DNA from: Oscillospiraceae bacterium
GTDB taxonomy: Bacteria; Bacillota_A; Clostridia; Oscillospirales; Ruminococcaceae
DNA length: 64,000 bases
NCBI GenBank assembly: GCA_004558145.1
Contig: SFDQ01000002.1
Coordinates: 62,001-126,000 of the forward strand
Direction: 5' to 3'
Each line of letters starts with the position of its first letter. Within the stretch, counting starts at the first letter, position 1. Below the pieces are notes generated by a model, which did not search any database, had not been told where the DNA came from, and saw only the letters and a program-made list of their open reading frames with translations. Positions 8,880 to 18,014 of this stretch are shown here, in pieces. A program made the position numbers and the translations under genes.

Positions 8880-10189
8880 ATTTGTTTCTCCTTCGGCGCA
8901 AAGGTTTGCACACGTTCCTCAGGCAGCAGGTACAGCACGCAGGGCAGCAGCCACAGCACCACGTTGATGCAGGGCCAGGCGAAGTGCGTTTCCATGACGG
9001 CATGGGCCAGCAGCACCACCAGACAGGCGCTTTCGGTGAGCGCGCCTTTTTTCAGCAGCCGCCAGAGCAGCACCGTCACTACGCCCCAGAACAGCAGGCT
9101 CTCCACCGGCCCCCCGTAGATCCACATGCTCGCATAGTAGTTATCCACCACGAATCCGGAATCGGTCAGGCGCTGGCCGGCGATGGCAATGGAGCTACCG
9201 GTCAGTGCCTCATGGGCAAACTGAAGGCGCATATTAAAAACACGGTCCAATGTCAGCCACAATGTACTGCTCTCATCATACAGCCATCCGCCCAGCAAGC
9301 TAACTGCAAAGGCAATGGCTGGCGCGGCGCTCACCACCACCCGCACCCAGACCGGTCTGGCCAATCCCGGAAGGAAGCGCAGCAGTGCCGCCAGCGCGAT
9401 AAGCAGAGCGATGCAGATGGTGGCCGCACGGCTGTCCGGCCCCTGGTCACAAAACACCATCGCCGCGGCCAGAAGCGCAAAGTCGAACCATTTCAGCTTG
9501 TTCACCTGCCGCCAGCAGACATACATAATGCAGACAGCCAGCAGGATCGCACCCGTGAGGTTGAACCACCCATAGCCAAAGCTGTCACGGGGGCGGCCGC
9601 CCGGATCATACTGAAGCGTCGCGATCCAACCCATGGAGGCGCTGAACACCACCGCAAAGAGGCTGACCGCGCTCACCGCAAGGCACACCTTGAGTGTGCG
9701 CCGGGTCCGGATGTCCTTCGCGGCCAGGAAATACAGCATGCCCACGACCGGCCAAAAATGCCCGTTGTTCAAGAACACCCAGTGGAACACGAAAAGGAAG
9801 CAGAAGCCCGCCCCCAGCTGCAGGCCGGAGTAACGGGTGAAGAACACCATCTTCACGATGATCAACCAGAAGTAGACGATCTCCAGCTTCGGCGCCAGAA
9901 AGGCATACCAGCCGGCGCCGCTCTCCCGCACATAACTGTTCATGAAGAACATGTCGAACTGCAGCAGCGCCATGGAGACAAGGAACAGCCAGCCGCCGAT
10001 CTCTTCCCGCTGCGGGGCAGCCCAATTTCCGAAGAGGTACACTTCCTCCCCGAGCCCGCTGCGCACTTTCTGCGCAAAGGGCACTTTTTTCAAAAAGGCG
10101 CGTCCTGCGAGCCAGACAAGGCCCAGAGCCCAGCCGATGAGCACAAGGTCCAGGTATCCGTAGATGCCGGTGGTGAACAGCGAAAGCAT
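8876..10189 (-). CDS. Wzy-like polysaccharide polymerase, multipass membrane protein
   Basis: A 437-residue protein with about ten to twelve hydrophobic segments. It has no strong sequence signature, but the layout of an LDRVFNMRL segment followed by a loop ending VDNYYASMWIYGG and closing hydrophobic helices matches Wzy-type polymerases. The ATG at 10189 follows GGAGAGG with 10-nt spacing; a GTG seven codons upstream overlaps that binding site and is less likely. Its stop overlaps the start of the GTPase-NYN gene, so both are one transcript from the promoter at 10232-10260. The functional link to translation is unclear. It could serve either polysaccharide locus. Confidence 0.6.
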   Translation of the reverse strand: MLSLFTTGIYGYLDLVLIGWALGLVWLAGRAFLKKVPFAQKVRSGLGEEVYLFGNWAAPQREEIGGWLFLVSMALLQFDMFFMNSYVRESGAGWYAFLAPKLEIVYFWLIIVKMVFFTRYSGLQLGAGFCFLFVFHWVFLNNGHFWPVVGMLYFLAAKDIRTRRTLKVCLAVSAVSLFAVVFSASMGWIATLQYDPGGRPRDSFGYGWFNLTGAILLAVCIMYVCWRQVNKLKWFDFALLAAAMVFCDQGPDSRAATICIALLIALAALLRFLPGLARPVWVRVVVSAAPAIAFAVSLLGGWLYDESSTLWLTLDRVFNMRLQFAHEALTGSSIAIAGQRLTDSGFVVDNYYASMWIYGGPVESLLFWGVVTVLLWRLLKKGALTESACLVVLLAHAVMETHFAWPCINVVLWLLPCVLYLLPEERVQTFAPKEKQI

Positions 10190-10231
10190 TGTGTCGGTTC
10201 CTCTCCTCACATATGGGATGTGTCAACTGTA

Positions 10232-10260
10232 ATTATATCGTACCTGCCCCGGCTTGTCCA
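10232..10260 (-). promoter_or_regulatory. Promoter of the Wzy-like/GTPase-NYN operon
   Basis: TGGACA (10260-10255), a 17-nt spacer and TATAAT (10237-10232) on the minus strand, about 40 nt before the start codon at 10189. Confidence 0.75.
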
Positions 10261-10284
10261 TCGCGGCGCATCCTCCCGCCCGCG

Positions 10285-10313
10285 TTGTTTTTCGGCGGGG
10301 GGTATGCTATAAT
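10285..10313 (+). promoter_or_regulatory. Promoter of the DUF6056 gene
   Basis: TTGTTT (10285-10290), a 17-nt spacer and TATAAT (10308-10313), preceded by TGC to give an extended -10. The predicted leader of about 38 nt contains a small inverted repeat at 10328-10341 (GGCAC/GTGCC) just before the AGGAGG at 10344-10349. Confidence 0.78.
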
Positions 10314-10357
10314 TTTTTTATTGTAACGGCACCTTGGTGCCAAAGGAGGAGTCTGTC

Positions 10358-11758
10358 CTGAAAGCGAAATGGAAGGCCGCCCCGCTGCCTGCAAAGCTGG
10401 CGGCGGCCATGGCCGCTGTGGTGTTTGCGGCCATGCTGGCGCTCAACTGCCTGACGCCCTATGTGGCGGACGACTACACCTTTTCCTTCAGCTACGCCAC
10501 CGGCGAGCGGCTGACCGGGCTTTGGAGCGTGCTGGAAAGCCAGTGGTATCACTACTTCCATTGGAGCGGCCGCTTCATCATCAAGTGCCTCGCCCAGGGC
10601 TTCACCATTCTGCCCAAGGCCGTGTTCAATCTGCTGAACGCGGCGGTGTACGCCGGGCTGGGCCTTGTGCTGCACCGGCTGGCGCTGGGGCAGCGGCGGC
10701 GGTTTCACCCTGCGGTGCTGGCCCTCATCTACCTGAGCCTGTGGATGGTCTCGCCGGTGTTCGGCCAGACGAACCTGTGGATGTGCGGCTCGGTGAACTA
10801 TCTCTGGGCCACCTTTTTCTGCATGGCGGCGCTGATTCCCTATGCGCTGTATTTGAACCGGGCCTTTGCCCCGCGGCGCTGGCTGGCGCCCGCATGTCTT
10901 GTGGCCGGGCTTGTGGCAGGCTGGGCCAGCGAGAACACCAGCGCCGGGCTGCTGGTGGCGCTGGTGCTCTGCGTTGGTTTCTTCCTCTGGCGGGACAAAA
11001 AAGCGCCTCTCTGGGCCTGGCTGGGCCTCACAGGCACGCTGGCGGGTTTTGCCCTGCTGATCCTGGCGCCGGGCAACTACCAGCGGCAGGACGCCGCCGC
11101 CGACCCCCGCGGTCCGCTGACCATCCTGGCGGTGCGCTTTCTCACCGCGCTGGACCAGCTGGTGAGCAGCGACGGGCTGGTGCTGCTGGTGCTTTTTGCC
11201 GTTCTCTTCTGCCTGCTGGTGATACAAAAGCCGGGCGCGGCCGGGCTGTTCCGGCCTCTCGTGTTCTTTGCGGCGGCGTTGGGCGCGAATTTTGCCATGA
11301 TCCTCTCGCCGGTCTACTATCCCCGCTCCACCCACGGGGTGTTCACCTTTCTCACCGCCGCCTGCGCCGCCTGCGCGGTACAATTGGACAGCAAACAGAT
11401 GCGCCGGGCGCTGGCCGCCGGGGCCGCCGGGCTCACCATGGCGGCGGCGGTGCAGTTCGTCTGGGCGGGATACGACATTGCCAGCTTCTTCGTGATGCGC
11501 CAGACCCGGGAAGCCGCCCTTCTGGAAAGCGCCGCGGCGGGCGAAACGGAAGTGGTGACCTACGCCATCGAGTCCTACACCCGCTGGTGCGCCGGCTGGG
11601 GCCTGCCCGACCTGCGGGAGGACCCCTCCGACTGGGTCTGCGCCGACACCGCAAAATATTACGGGCTGGACAGCCTTTCAGCCAGCGAGGCCCGCACCTA
11701 TCCCTTCCCCGGCAAGACCAACACCGCCTTTGAGACCGGCGAGATCGCCGACCCCTGA
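10358..11758 (+). CDS. DUF6056 family membrane protein, likely CTG start
   Basis: About 466 residues with roughly ten hydrophobic segments. It opens with a long helix, then an extracellular segment with PYVADDYTFSF and a WSGRF motif, typical of DUF6056 proteins, which resemble GT-C membrane glycosyltransferases and often sit by polyprenyl-phosphate sugar genes. The only well-placed AGGAGG (10344-10349) is 8 nt before a CTG at 10358. The upstream in-frame TTG at 10334 and GTG at 10337 lie before that site and have none of their own. CTG is therefore my preferred but unusual start. Its biochemical role is not established. A GtrB-like enzyme at 19245 could supply a lipid-linked donor, which is inference. 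Confidence 0.75.
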   Translation: MKAKWKAAPLPAKLAAAMAAVVFAAMLALNCLTPYVADDYTFSFSYATGERLTGLWSVLESQWYHYFHWSGRFIIKCLAQGFTILPKAVFNLLNAAVYAGLGLVLHRLALGQRRRFHPAVLALIYLSLWMVSPVFGQTNLWMCGSVNYLWATFFCMAALIPYALYLNRAFAPRRWLAPACLVAGLVAGWASENTSAGLLVALVLCVGFFLWRDKKAPLWAWLGLTGTLAGFALLILAPGNYQRQDAAADPRGPLTILAVRFLTALDQLVSSDGLVLLVLFAVLFCLLVIQKPGAAGLFRPLVFFAAALGANFAMILSPVYYPRSTHGVFTFLTAACAACAVQLDSKQMRRALAAGAAGLTMAAAVQFVWAGYDIASFFVMRQTREAALLESAAAGETEVVTYAIESYTRWCAGWGLPDLREDPSDWVCADTAKYYGLDSLSASEARTYPFPGKTNTAFETGEIADP

Positions 11759-11765
11759 ACCATAG

Positions 11766-11801
11766 AAAAAGCCCCGCGGACTAATGCCCGCGGGGCTTTT
11801 T
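11766..11801. terminator. Bidirectional rho-independent terminator
   Basis: AAAAAGCCCCGCGG and its complement around a short loop, flanked by A and T tracts on opposite sides. It serves the DUF6056 gene from the left and the small minus-strand gene from the right. Confidence 0.9.
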
Positions 11802-11813
11802 GTTTATCTCTGC

Positions 11814-12074
11814 TCACAGCCTGCCGCCGTTGATGAGGTATTCCGCCAGTTCCACATCGTCCTTGTCCACATAGATGCTGTACTCGGTGGCGGCGCGGGT
11901 GAGGAACGGGAGCACCTGCCCGTTCAGAGCGCGGGGCAGCATGTCATCGATGTGCTGGCTCACCCAGAACTTCACGCCGCCCTCCTGCAGGGCCATGCGG
12001 GCCGACGCGACCTGGACCGCGTCGTAACTGGACAAAACCAGTCTCCTTCGGAAATAACCTGCCAGGAATTTCAT
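11814..12074 (-). CDS. Small hypothetical protein, DUF2007-like
   Basis: An 86-residue soluble protein with an AAAGGAGG site before its ATG. The pattern SYDAVQVASARMALQEGGVKFW followed later by YSIYVDKDDVELAEYL resembles small DUF2007-type proteins, where a helix that tracks chain position is followed by a strand and an exposed acidic region. It lies 36 nt downstream of pepT and is probably cotranscribed with it. No catalytic residues are evident and the family assignment is tentative. Confidence 0.6.
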   Translation of the reverse strand: MKFLAGYFRRRLVLSSYDAVQVASARMALQEGGVKFWVSQHIDDMLPRALNGQVLPFLTRAATEYSIYVDKDDVELAEYLINGGRL

Positions 12075-12110
12075 GGGGCATCCTCCTTTCCAAGGGGGAC
12101 AAAGCGCGGG

Positions 12111-13328
12111 TCAGCGGGCGTAGATGCTCAGGATGTTCAGCAGGATCTCCACGCTCTTGTCCATCTTTTCGGCGGTGATGTACTCGCAGGGGCCGTGGAA
12201 GTTGAAGCCGCCGGTGCCGAGGTTCGGGCAGGGCAGACCCATGAAGGAGAGCCGCGCCCCGTCGGTGCCGCCCCGGATGGGCACGATCTTCGGCTCCAGG
12301 CCCGCCTGCTTCACCGCCAGCTGGGCGTTCTCGATCAGGTGGTAGTGGGGCAGAATTTCCTGCTCCATGTTGTAGTAGCTGTCCTTAAGCTCCAGCACCG
12401 CGGTGCCTTCGCCGTACTTTTCGTTGACGGCGGCCGCGGCGGCGGTCATCGCCGCCTTGCGGGCCTTGAATTTCTCCATGTCGTGGTCGCGGATGATGTA
12501 CTCCAGCTTTGCTTCGCTCACCGTGCCGCTCATCTCGCACAGGTGGTAGAAGCCCTCAGTACCCTCAGTGTGTTCCGGGCGCTCATCGGCGGGCAGCATG
12601 GCATGCAGCTCCATGGCGATGTTCTGGGCGTTCTTCATCAGGTCCTTGGCGCTGCCGGGATGCACCGAGAAGCCGTGGATGGTGACGAAGGCCGAGGCCG
12701 CGTTGAAGTTCTGGTATTCCAGCTCACCCACATCGCCGCCGTCCACCGTGTAGGCATAGTCGGCGCCGAAGCCCTTGACGTCGAACAGGTCGGCGCCTTC
12801 GCCCACCTCCTCGTCGGGGGTGAAGGCCACGCAGACCTTGCCGTGGGCGATGTCCTCCTTCTGCAGCCGCTCCACGGCGGTGAGGATCTCGGCGATGCCG
12901 GCCTTGTCGTCCGCGCCCAGCAGGGTGGTGCCGTCGGCGGTGATGAGGGTCTGGCCCTTCCAATTCGCCAGCTCGGGGAACTGGGCCACACGCATGTACT
13001 CGCCGGTGCCGGTGAACAACACGTCGCCGCCGTCGTAGTTCTCGATGACCTGGGGCTTCACGTTCTCGCCCGGGGCGTCGGGGGCGGTGTCCATGTGGGC
13101 GATGAGGCCGATGGCGGGTTTATCCTCCAGGCCGGGGGTGGCGGGCAGCACGCCGTAGACATAGCAGTTTTCGTCCACCCGCACCTCCTGAAGGCCCAGT
13201 TCCTTCATCTGCCCTTCCAGCAGACGGGCCAGGTCGAACTGGCGGGCGGTGCTGGGGTGAGAGGTGCTGTGGTCGTCGGAGGTGGTGTAAATTTTCGCAT
13301 AATCAAGGAAACGCTCATAAGCGCGCAT
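12111..13328 (-). CDS. pepT: Peptidase T (tripeptide aminopeptidase, M20B)
   Basis: A 405-residue cytosolic di-zinc aminopeptidase that removes N-terminal residues from tripeptides. The metal and catalytic motifs are all visible: HMDTAPD, GADDKAGIAE, TPDEEVGEGADLFD, VDGGDVGELEYQNFNAA and the C-terminal IRGGTDGARLS with GGFNFHG. Length matches the family. The start at 13328 follows an AAGGAGGGC site. It has its own extended -10 promoter. Likely role is nutritional peptide turnover. Confidence 0.96.
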   Translation of the reverse strand: MRAYERFLDYAKIYTTSDDHSTSHPSTARQFDLARLLEGQMKELGLQEVRVDENCYVYGVLPATPGLEDKPAIGLIAHMDTAPDAPGENVKPQVIENYDGGDVLFTGTGEYMRVAQFPELANWKGQTLITADGTTLLGADDKAGIAEILTAVERLQKEDIAHGKVCVAFTPDEEVGEGADLFDVKGFGADYAYTVDGGDVGELEYQNFNAASAFVTIHGFSVHPGSAKDLMKNAQNIAMELHAMLPADERPEHTEGTEGFYHLCEMSGTVSEAKLEYIIRDHDMEKFKARKAAMTAAAAAVNEKYGEGTAVLELKDSYYNMEQEILPHYHLIENAQLAVKQAGLEPKIVPIRGGTDGARLSFMGLPCPNLGTGGFNFHGPCEYITAEKMDKSVEILLNILSIYAR

Positions 13329-13363
13329 GGGCTTCGCCCTCCTTACTTTTTATCTTTGCTTGT

Positions 13364-13369
13364 ATTGTA
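13364..13369 (-). promoter_or_regulatory. Extended -10 element of pepT
   Basis: TGCTACAAT on the minus strand (TACAAT at 13369-13364), about 36 nt before the pepT start. No good -35 hexamer is present at 16-18 nt. Confidence 0.55.
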
Positions 13370-13427
13370 GCACAGGGCGGGCAAAATAGAAAGGGGCGCG
13401 GCAGAGCGTCGAAATCGCCCCTTCCCC

Positions 13428-13456
13428 TTGGAAAATTGTTACTTTTATGATATGAT
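13428..13456 (+). promoter_or_regulatory. Promoter of the UDP-FucNAc glycan operon
   Basis: TTGGAA (13428-13433), 17-nt spacer, TATGAT (13451-13456). It lies in a short A/T-rich island about 70 nt before the capE-like start and is the only promoter I see for the nine-gene operon. Confidence 0.65.
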
Positions 13457-13524
13457 TGTTACCGTATATGACAAGGAGCGCGCATTTGCGCAGGATGATA
13501 TACCTTTTGGGAGGTCAAACAAGA

Positions 13525-14571
13525 ATGAACAGCAGCTATTTCAGCGGTAAGACCCTGCTTATCACCGGCGGCACCGGCAGCTTCGGCAACACGGTGCTCA
13601 AGCATTTTCTGGCCAGCGACATCGGCGAGATCCGCATCTTCAGCCGCGACGAAAAGAAACAGGACGACATGCGCCACGAAGTGCAGCAGAAGCACCCGGA
13701 ACTGGCGGGCAAGCTGCGCTTTTACATCGGCGACGTGCGGGACATCTCCAGCGTGCGCAGCGCCGTGCGGGGCGTGGACTACATCTTCCACGCAGCGGCC
13801 CTGAAGCAGGTGCCCAGCTGCGAGTTCTTCCCCATGGAGGCCGTGCGCACCAACATCATCGGCACCGACAACGTGCTCACCGCCGCCATCGACGCGGGGG
13901 TGAAGAAGGTGGTGTGCCTGTCCACCGACAAGGCTGCCTACCCCATCAACGCCATGGGCATCTCCAAGGCCATGATGGAAAAGGTCATCGGCGCCAAGGC
14001 CCGCACCGTGAAGGCGGAGGACACCACCATCTGCTGCACCCGTTACGGCAACGTGATGTGCAGCCGGGGCAGCGTCATCCCCCTGTTCATCGACCAGATC
14101 AAGGCGGGCAAGCCCATCACCATCACCGACCCGGACATGACCCGTTTCCTGATGAACCTGGACGAGGCGGTGGACCTGGTGCAGTTCGCCTTTGAGCACG
14201 CCCACCCCGGCGACCTGTTCGTGCAGAAGAGCGATTCCTGCACCATCGGCGTGCTGGCCAAGGCGGTGCAGCAGCTGTTCGGCGACACCGGCACCCAGAT
14301 CATCGGCACCCGCCACGGCGAGAAGCTCTACGAGACCTTGATGACCAAGGAAGAGCGGGTGCGCAGCGAGGACATGGGCGGCTACTTCCGCGTGGCCGCC
14401 GACGGGCGCGATTTGAACTACGACAAGTTCGTGGTGCAGGGCGAGGTGCACACCCAGGCGGACGAGAGCTACACCAGCCACAACACCCGCCTGCTGACCG
14501 TGGACGAGACGGTGGCCAAGATCATGACCACCGAGTACGTGCAGAACGAGCTGGCCAACTGGGGCAAGTAA
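13525..14571 (+). CDS. capE: UDP-N-acetylglucosamine 4,6-dehydratase/epimerase (CapE/FnlA type)
   Basis: A 348-residue SDR enzyme of the CapE/FnlA group. It has the NAD-binding TGGTGSFG near residues 14-21, then HAAALKQVPSCE, STDKAAYPINAMGISKAMMEK and CTRYGNVMCSRGSVIP, all typical of inverting UDP-GlcNAc 4,6-dehydratases. The product is a UDP-4-keto-6-deoxy sugar, the first intermediate on the way to UDP-L-FucNAc. The ATG at 13525 follows GGGAGG with 10-nt spacing. Together with the CapF- and CapG-like genes downstream it makes the full three-enzyme route, which strongly supports the call. Confidence 0.92.
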   Translation: MNSSYFSGKTLLITGGTGSFGNTVLKHFLASDIGEIRIFSRDEKKQDDMRHEVQQKHPELAGKLRFYIGDVRDISSVRSAVRGVDYIFHAAALKQVPSCEFFPMEAVRTNIIGTDNVLTAAIDAGVKKVVCLSTDKAAYPINAMGISKAMMEKVIGAKARTVKAEDTTICCTRYGNVMCSRGSVIPLFIDQIKAGKPITITDPDMTRFLMNLDEAVDLVQFAFEHAHPGDLFVQKSDSCTIGVLAKAVQQLFGDTGTQIIGTRHGEKLYETLMTKEERVRSEDMGGYFRVAADGRDLNYDKFVVQGEVHTQADESYTSHNTRLLTVDETVAKIMTTEYVQNELANWGK

Positions 14572-14611
14572 GGCGCAGGCGCTCTTTGGCCTGCACTAAG
14601 GAGGCTTGTAT

Positions 14612-15673
14612 TTGTCTGAAACTCATACCGCCGCACAGCCCGGCCGCAACATGGCGCTGGACAATTCCCGCACCATTGGCTGCTTTTTGATCGTCGTTGT
14701 GCACGCCTGCATGAGCGGATGGTACGGCATGGACCCTTCCTCAGCGCTCTGGAAATTCAACCTGGGCGGCATTGCCGCATCCTATGCGGCAGTCTCGCTT
14801 TTCTTCATGATCAGCGGCGCGCTGTTTCTTGACCCCCGCAGGAATGTCACCGTCCGCAGCATCTGGACCCACACCCTGCCCCACCTGGCTGTGATCTATT
14901 TTGTATGGTCGGCCTGGTTCGCATGGTCCTCTTCCGGATTGAACGCGGGCATTTCCGCCGACACCCTTATGGCCTTTGCGAAGAACTGCCTGTACGGCGC
15001 GTCTCACCAATGGTTTTTGTGGCCCCTTGCAGGCTTCTACATCGCCACCCCGCTTCTGCGCAAGATCGCGGAGGACAAGCGCCTGCTGGAGTACTTCCTG
15101 CTTGTGAGTTTTTTCCTTGGCGTACTGCCTGTGGAGAGCCACTTCACCGTCCACTTTGCCCTGTATGAAACGCTTACCGGGCTGATGCAGCTGGGCATTG
15201 CGTCGGGGTATATGTTCTATTTCCTCGCCGGCTACTATCTGACCGCCTACCCGCCTCAGGGTAAGGCGCGTCTGTGCCTCTATCTGGCGGGCGGTGCCGG
15301 GCTTCTCATCACCGGGTTCGGCGGCGCGTTCATCCGCTTCCACAACGACGGTCAGCTCGTCATGTGGCTTGACCCATCCCGGGCGCACAGCGGGCTGTAT
15401 GCGGCGGCTCTTTTTGTTGCGGTGCAGCAGATCACGCCCCGCCTGCCTGCTGTTGTGAACCGCGTTTCCCGTGAGATCGCCAGCTGCAGTTTTGGCGTCT
15501 ATATGGTACATCTTTCCATCCTTTTGAAGGTGATGGGCTGGCTGGGTTATCAGCCGCAGGGGGATTCGCCTCTGTGGAAGGTGCCCCTGTGCGCCTGCAT
15601 CGCTTTCATTTTGTCGGTCGGCGTATCGATGCTTCTGCGGCGCATCCCAATTTTGAAACGTATTCTTTTCTGA
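14612..15673 (+). CDS. Acyltransferase family 3 membrane protein
   Basis: About 353 residues and ten hydrophobic helices. It starts with the conserved acyltransferase-3 opening (RTIGCFLIVVVHAC, with the catalytic-type His, then an SLFFMISGALF segment). Family members acetylate or succinylate sugars of surface glycans at the membrane. I place the start at the TTG at 14612, 7 nt after AAGGAGG; the in-frame TTG at 14606 is too close to the site. It sits between capE and capF within the operon, so the glycan is probably O-acylated. The acyl donor and target sugar are unknown. Confidence 0.82.
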   Translation: MSETHTAAQPGRNMALDNSRTIGCFLIVVVHACMSGWYGMDPSSALWKFNLGGIAASYAAVSLFFMISGALFLDPRRNVTVRSIWTHTLPHLAVIYFVWSAWFAWSSSGLNAGISADTLMAFAKNCLYGASHQWFLWPLAGFYIATPLLRKIAEDKRLLEYFLLVSFFLGVLPVESHFTVHFALYETLTGLMQLGIASGYMFYFLAGYYLTAYPPQGKARLCLYLAGGAGLLITGFGGAFIRFHNDGQLVMWLDPSRAHSGLYAAALFVAVQQITPRLPAVVNRVSREIASCSFGVYMVHLSILLKVMGWLGYQPQGDSPLWKVPLCACIAFILSVGVSMLLRRIPILKRILF

Positions 15674-15715
15674 CCCGGCTCCAACATGAATTTTCTGTCA
15701 AAGGACGGCGACACC

Positions 15716-16849
15716 ATGCAAAAAGACACCCCCATTCTCATCACCGGCGCGGGCGGATTCATCGGCAAGAACCTGGTGGCCAACCTGAGAACCGCCGGCT
15801 TCACCGAGCTGATGCTGTTTGAAAAGGACGACACCCCCGAGACCCTGGCGCAGTATGCCGCCAGGGCCGGCTTTGTGTTCCATCTTGCGGGCATCAACCG
15901 CCCCAAGGACCCCAGCGAGTTCTATTCCGGCAACTCCGGCCTCACCGACGTGCTGCTGGACCTGCTGGCAAAAGCGGAAACGCCCGCCCCGGTGCTGGTG
16001 ACCAGCAGCACCCAGGCGGCTCTGGACAACGACTACGGCAAGAGCAAGGCCATGGCGGAGGCGGCGGTGTACGCCTACGGCGAAAAAACCGGCGCGCCGG
16101 TGTATGTGTTCCGGCTGCCGGGGGTGTTCGGCAAGTGGTGCCGCCCCAACTACAACAGCGTGGTGGCCACCTTCTGCCACAACGCCGCCCACGGTCTGCC
16201 GCTGGAAGTGCGGGACCCGGCCTATTCCCTGCCCCTTGTTTACATCGACGACGTGGTGCGCGCCTTCATCGCCGCCATGGACGGCAATGTGGTCACCGAC
16301 GGCGAAAGCCCCGCCCACTGCCGGGTGGAGCCGGAGCATGTGACCACCCTGGGCCATCTGGCCCAGGTCATCGGCGGCTTTGCCGAGAACCGCAGGACGC
16401 TGGAAGCGCCGTATCTGGCGGCGGGCAGCCTTGAGAAAAAGCTGTATTCCACCTGGCTTTCCTACCTGCCCACCGACTCCTTCAGCTACCCGCTGAACAT
16501 GCACTGCGACGCCCGGGGCAGCTTCACCGAGTTTCTGCGCACCCCCGAGCGTGGCCAGGTGAGCGTGAACATCTCGAAGCCCGGCATCGTGAAGGGCAAC
16601 CACTGGCACAACTCCAAAAACGAAAAATTCCTGGTGGTGAGCGGCCGGGGTGTCATCCGCTTCCGCAAGCCGGACGAGGAGACGGTGTATGAATACTTCG
16701 TCTCCGGCGACAAGCTGGAAGTGGTGGACATCCCCACCGGCTACACCCACAACATCGAAAACCTGGGCGAGGGGGACATGGTGACCCTGATGTGGGCCAA
16801 CGAAGCCTTCGACCCCGAGAACCCCGACACCATCTATCTGGAAGTTTAA
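15716..16849 (+). CDS. capF: CapF-like bifunctional reductase/epimerase with C-terminal cupin
   Basis: A 377-residue two-domain protein. Residues about 5-250 form an NAD(P)-binding SDR domain (ITGAGGFIGKN, HLAGINRP, SSTQAAL, FRLPGVFGKW). The C-terminal roughly 110 residues are a cupin with HWHNSKNEKFLVVSG and PTGYTHNIENLGEG. This matches Staphylococcus CapF, where the cupin epimerises the CapE product and the SDR domain reduces it to UDP-6-deoxy-L-talose-NAc on the UDP-L-FucNAc route. The ATG at 15716 is preferred because AAGGA lies 10 nt upstream; the ATG at 15686 has no binding site. Confidence 0.92.
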   Translation: MQKDTPILITGAGGFIGKNLVANLRTAGFTELMLFEKDDTPETLAQYAARAGFVFHLAGINRPKDPSEFYSGNSGLTDVLLDLLAKAETPAPVLVTSSTQAALDNDYGKSKAMAEAAVYAYGEKTGAPVYVFRLPGVFGKWCRPNYNSVVATFCHNAAHGLPLEVRDPAYSLPLVYIDDVVRAFIAAMDGNVVTDGESPAHCRVEPEHVTTLGHLAQVIGGFAENRRTLEAPYLAAGSLEKKLYSTWLSYLPTDSFSYPLNMHCDARGSFTEFLRTPERGQVSVNISKPGIVKGNHWHNSKNEKFLVVSGRGVIRFRKPDEETVYEYFVSGDKLEVVDIPTGYTHNIENLGEGDMVTLMWANEAFDPENPDTIYLEV

Positions 16850-16873
16850 TCCTGCGGGAAAGGCGGACAAGCG

Positions 16874-18013
16874 ATGAACAAGCTGAAACTGATGACCATC
16901 GTGGGCACGCGGCCGGAGATCATCCGGCTGGCAGCGGTGATCAAAAAGTGTGACAAATACTTCGATCAGATTTTGGTCCACACCGGCCAGAACTACGACT
17001 ACACCCTCAACGGCATCTTTTTTGAGGACCTGGGGCTGCGCGCGCCGGACTTTTATCTGGACGCGGTGGGCGGCGATTTGGGTGAGACCATCGGCAACAT
17101 CATCGCCAAAAGCTACAAGCTGATGGTGGAGCAGAAGCCCGACGCGCTGCTGATTTTGGGCGACACCAACAGCTGCCTTTCCGCTATCAGCGCCAAGCGC
17201 CTGCACATTCCCATCTTCCACATGGAGGCGGGCAACCGGTGCTTTGACGAGTGCCTGCCCGAGGAGACCAACCGCCGCATCGTGGACCACATCGCCGACG
17301 TGAACATGTGCTACTCCGAGCACGCCCGCCGCTATCTGAACGCCGAGGGCACCGCCAAGGAGCGCACCTACGTCACCGGCAGCCCCATGGCGGAGGTTCT
17401 GCACGCGAACCTTGAGGCCATCGAGGCCTCGACCATCCTGGAAAAACTGGGCCTTGAGGCGCACAAATACATGCTGCTCAGCGCCCACCGGGAGGAGAAC
17501 ATCGACACCGAGAAGAACTTCCTGGACCTGTTCACCTCCATCAACGCCCTGGCGGAAAAGTACGACATGCCCATCCTCTACTCCTGCCATCCCCGCAGCC
17601 GCAAGCGGCTGGAGGCCATGGGCTTTAAGCTGGACGAGCGGGTGCGCCTGCACGAGCCCCTGGGCTTCCATGACTACAACCATCTGCAGATGAACGCCTT
17701 CTGCGTCATCTCCGACTCCGGCACCCTGCCGGAGGAATCCAGCTTCTTCACCAGCGTGGGCCATCCCTTCCCCGCCGTGTGCATCCGCACCTCCACCGAG
17801 CGCCCCGAGGCGCTGGACAAGGGCTGCTTCATCCTGGCGGGCATCGCTGCCGGCGGCGTGGAGCAGGCGGTGGAGACCGCCGTGGCCATGAACGAGAACG
17901 GTGACATCGGCATCCCCGTGCCCTGCTATGTGGAGGACGTGTCCACCAAGGTGGTCAAGATCATCCAGAGCTACGTGGGCGTGGTGAACAAGATGGTCTG
18001 GCGCAAGGGCTGA
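16874..18013 (+). CDS. capG: UDP-N-acetylglucosamine 2-epimerase family, UDP-L-FucNAc forming (CapG/FnlC)
   Basis: A 379-residue non-hydrolysing 2-epimerase with the GT-B-like fold. Visible family motifs are VGTRPEIIRLAAVIK (10-24), HTGQNYDYTLN, GDTNSCLSAISAKR, HMEAGNRCFDECLPEE, SAHREENI and SDSGTLPEES. In the CapE-CapF-CapG pathway it inverts C2 to give UDP-L-FucNAc. Plain UDP-ManNAc synthesis is the main alternative, but the immediate capE/capF neighbours favour the FucNAc branch. It starts 25 nt after capF. Confidence 0.92.
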   Translation: MNKLKLMTIVGTRPEIIRLAAVIKKCDKYFDQILVHTGQNYDYTLNGIFFEDLGLRAPDFYLDAVGGDLGETIGNIIAKSYKLMVEQKPDALLILGDTNSCLSAISAKRLHIPIFHMEAGNRCFDECLPEETNRRIVDHIADVNMCYSEHARRYLNAEGTAKERTYVTGSPMAEVLHANLEAIEASTILEKLGLEAHKYMLLSAHREENIDTEKNFLDLFTSINALAEKYDMPILYSCHPRSRKRLEAMGFKLDERVRLHEPLGFHDYNHLQMNAFCVISDSGTLPEESSFFTSVGHPFPAVCIRTSTERPEALDKGCFILAGIAAGGVEQAVETAVAMNENGDIGIPVPCYVEDVSTKVVKIIQSYVGVVNKMVWRKG

Positions 18014-18014
18014 T

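Noticed and set aside
6306..9119. A 937-codon open frame on the strand opposite the GTPase-NYN gene
   Set aside because: It mirrors a gene with clear motifs, has no domain of its own, and such long antisense frames are normal at this GC content.
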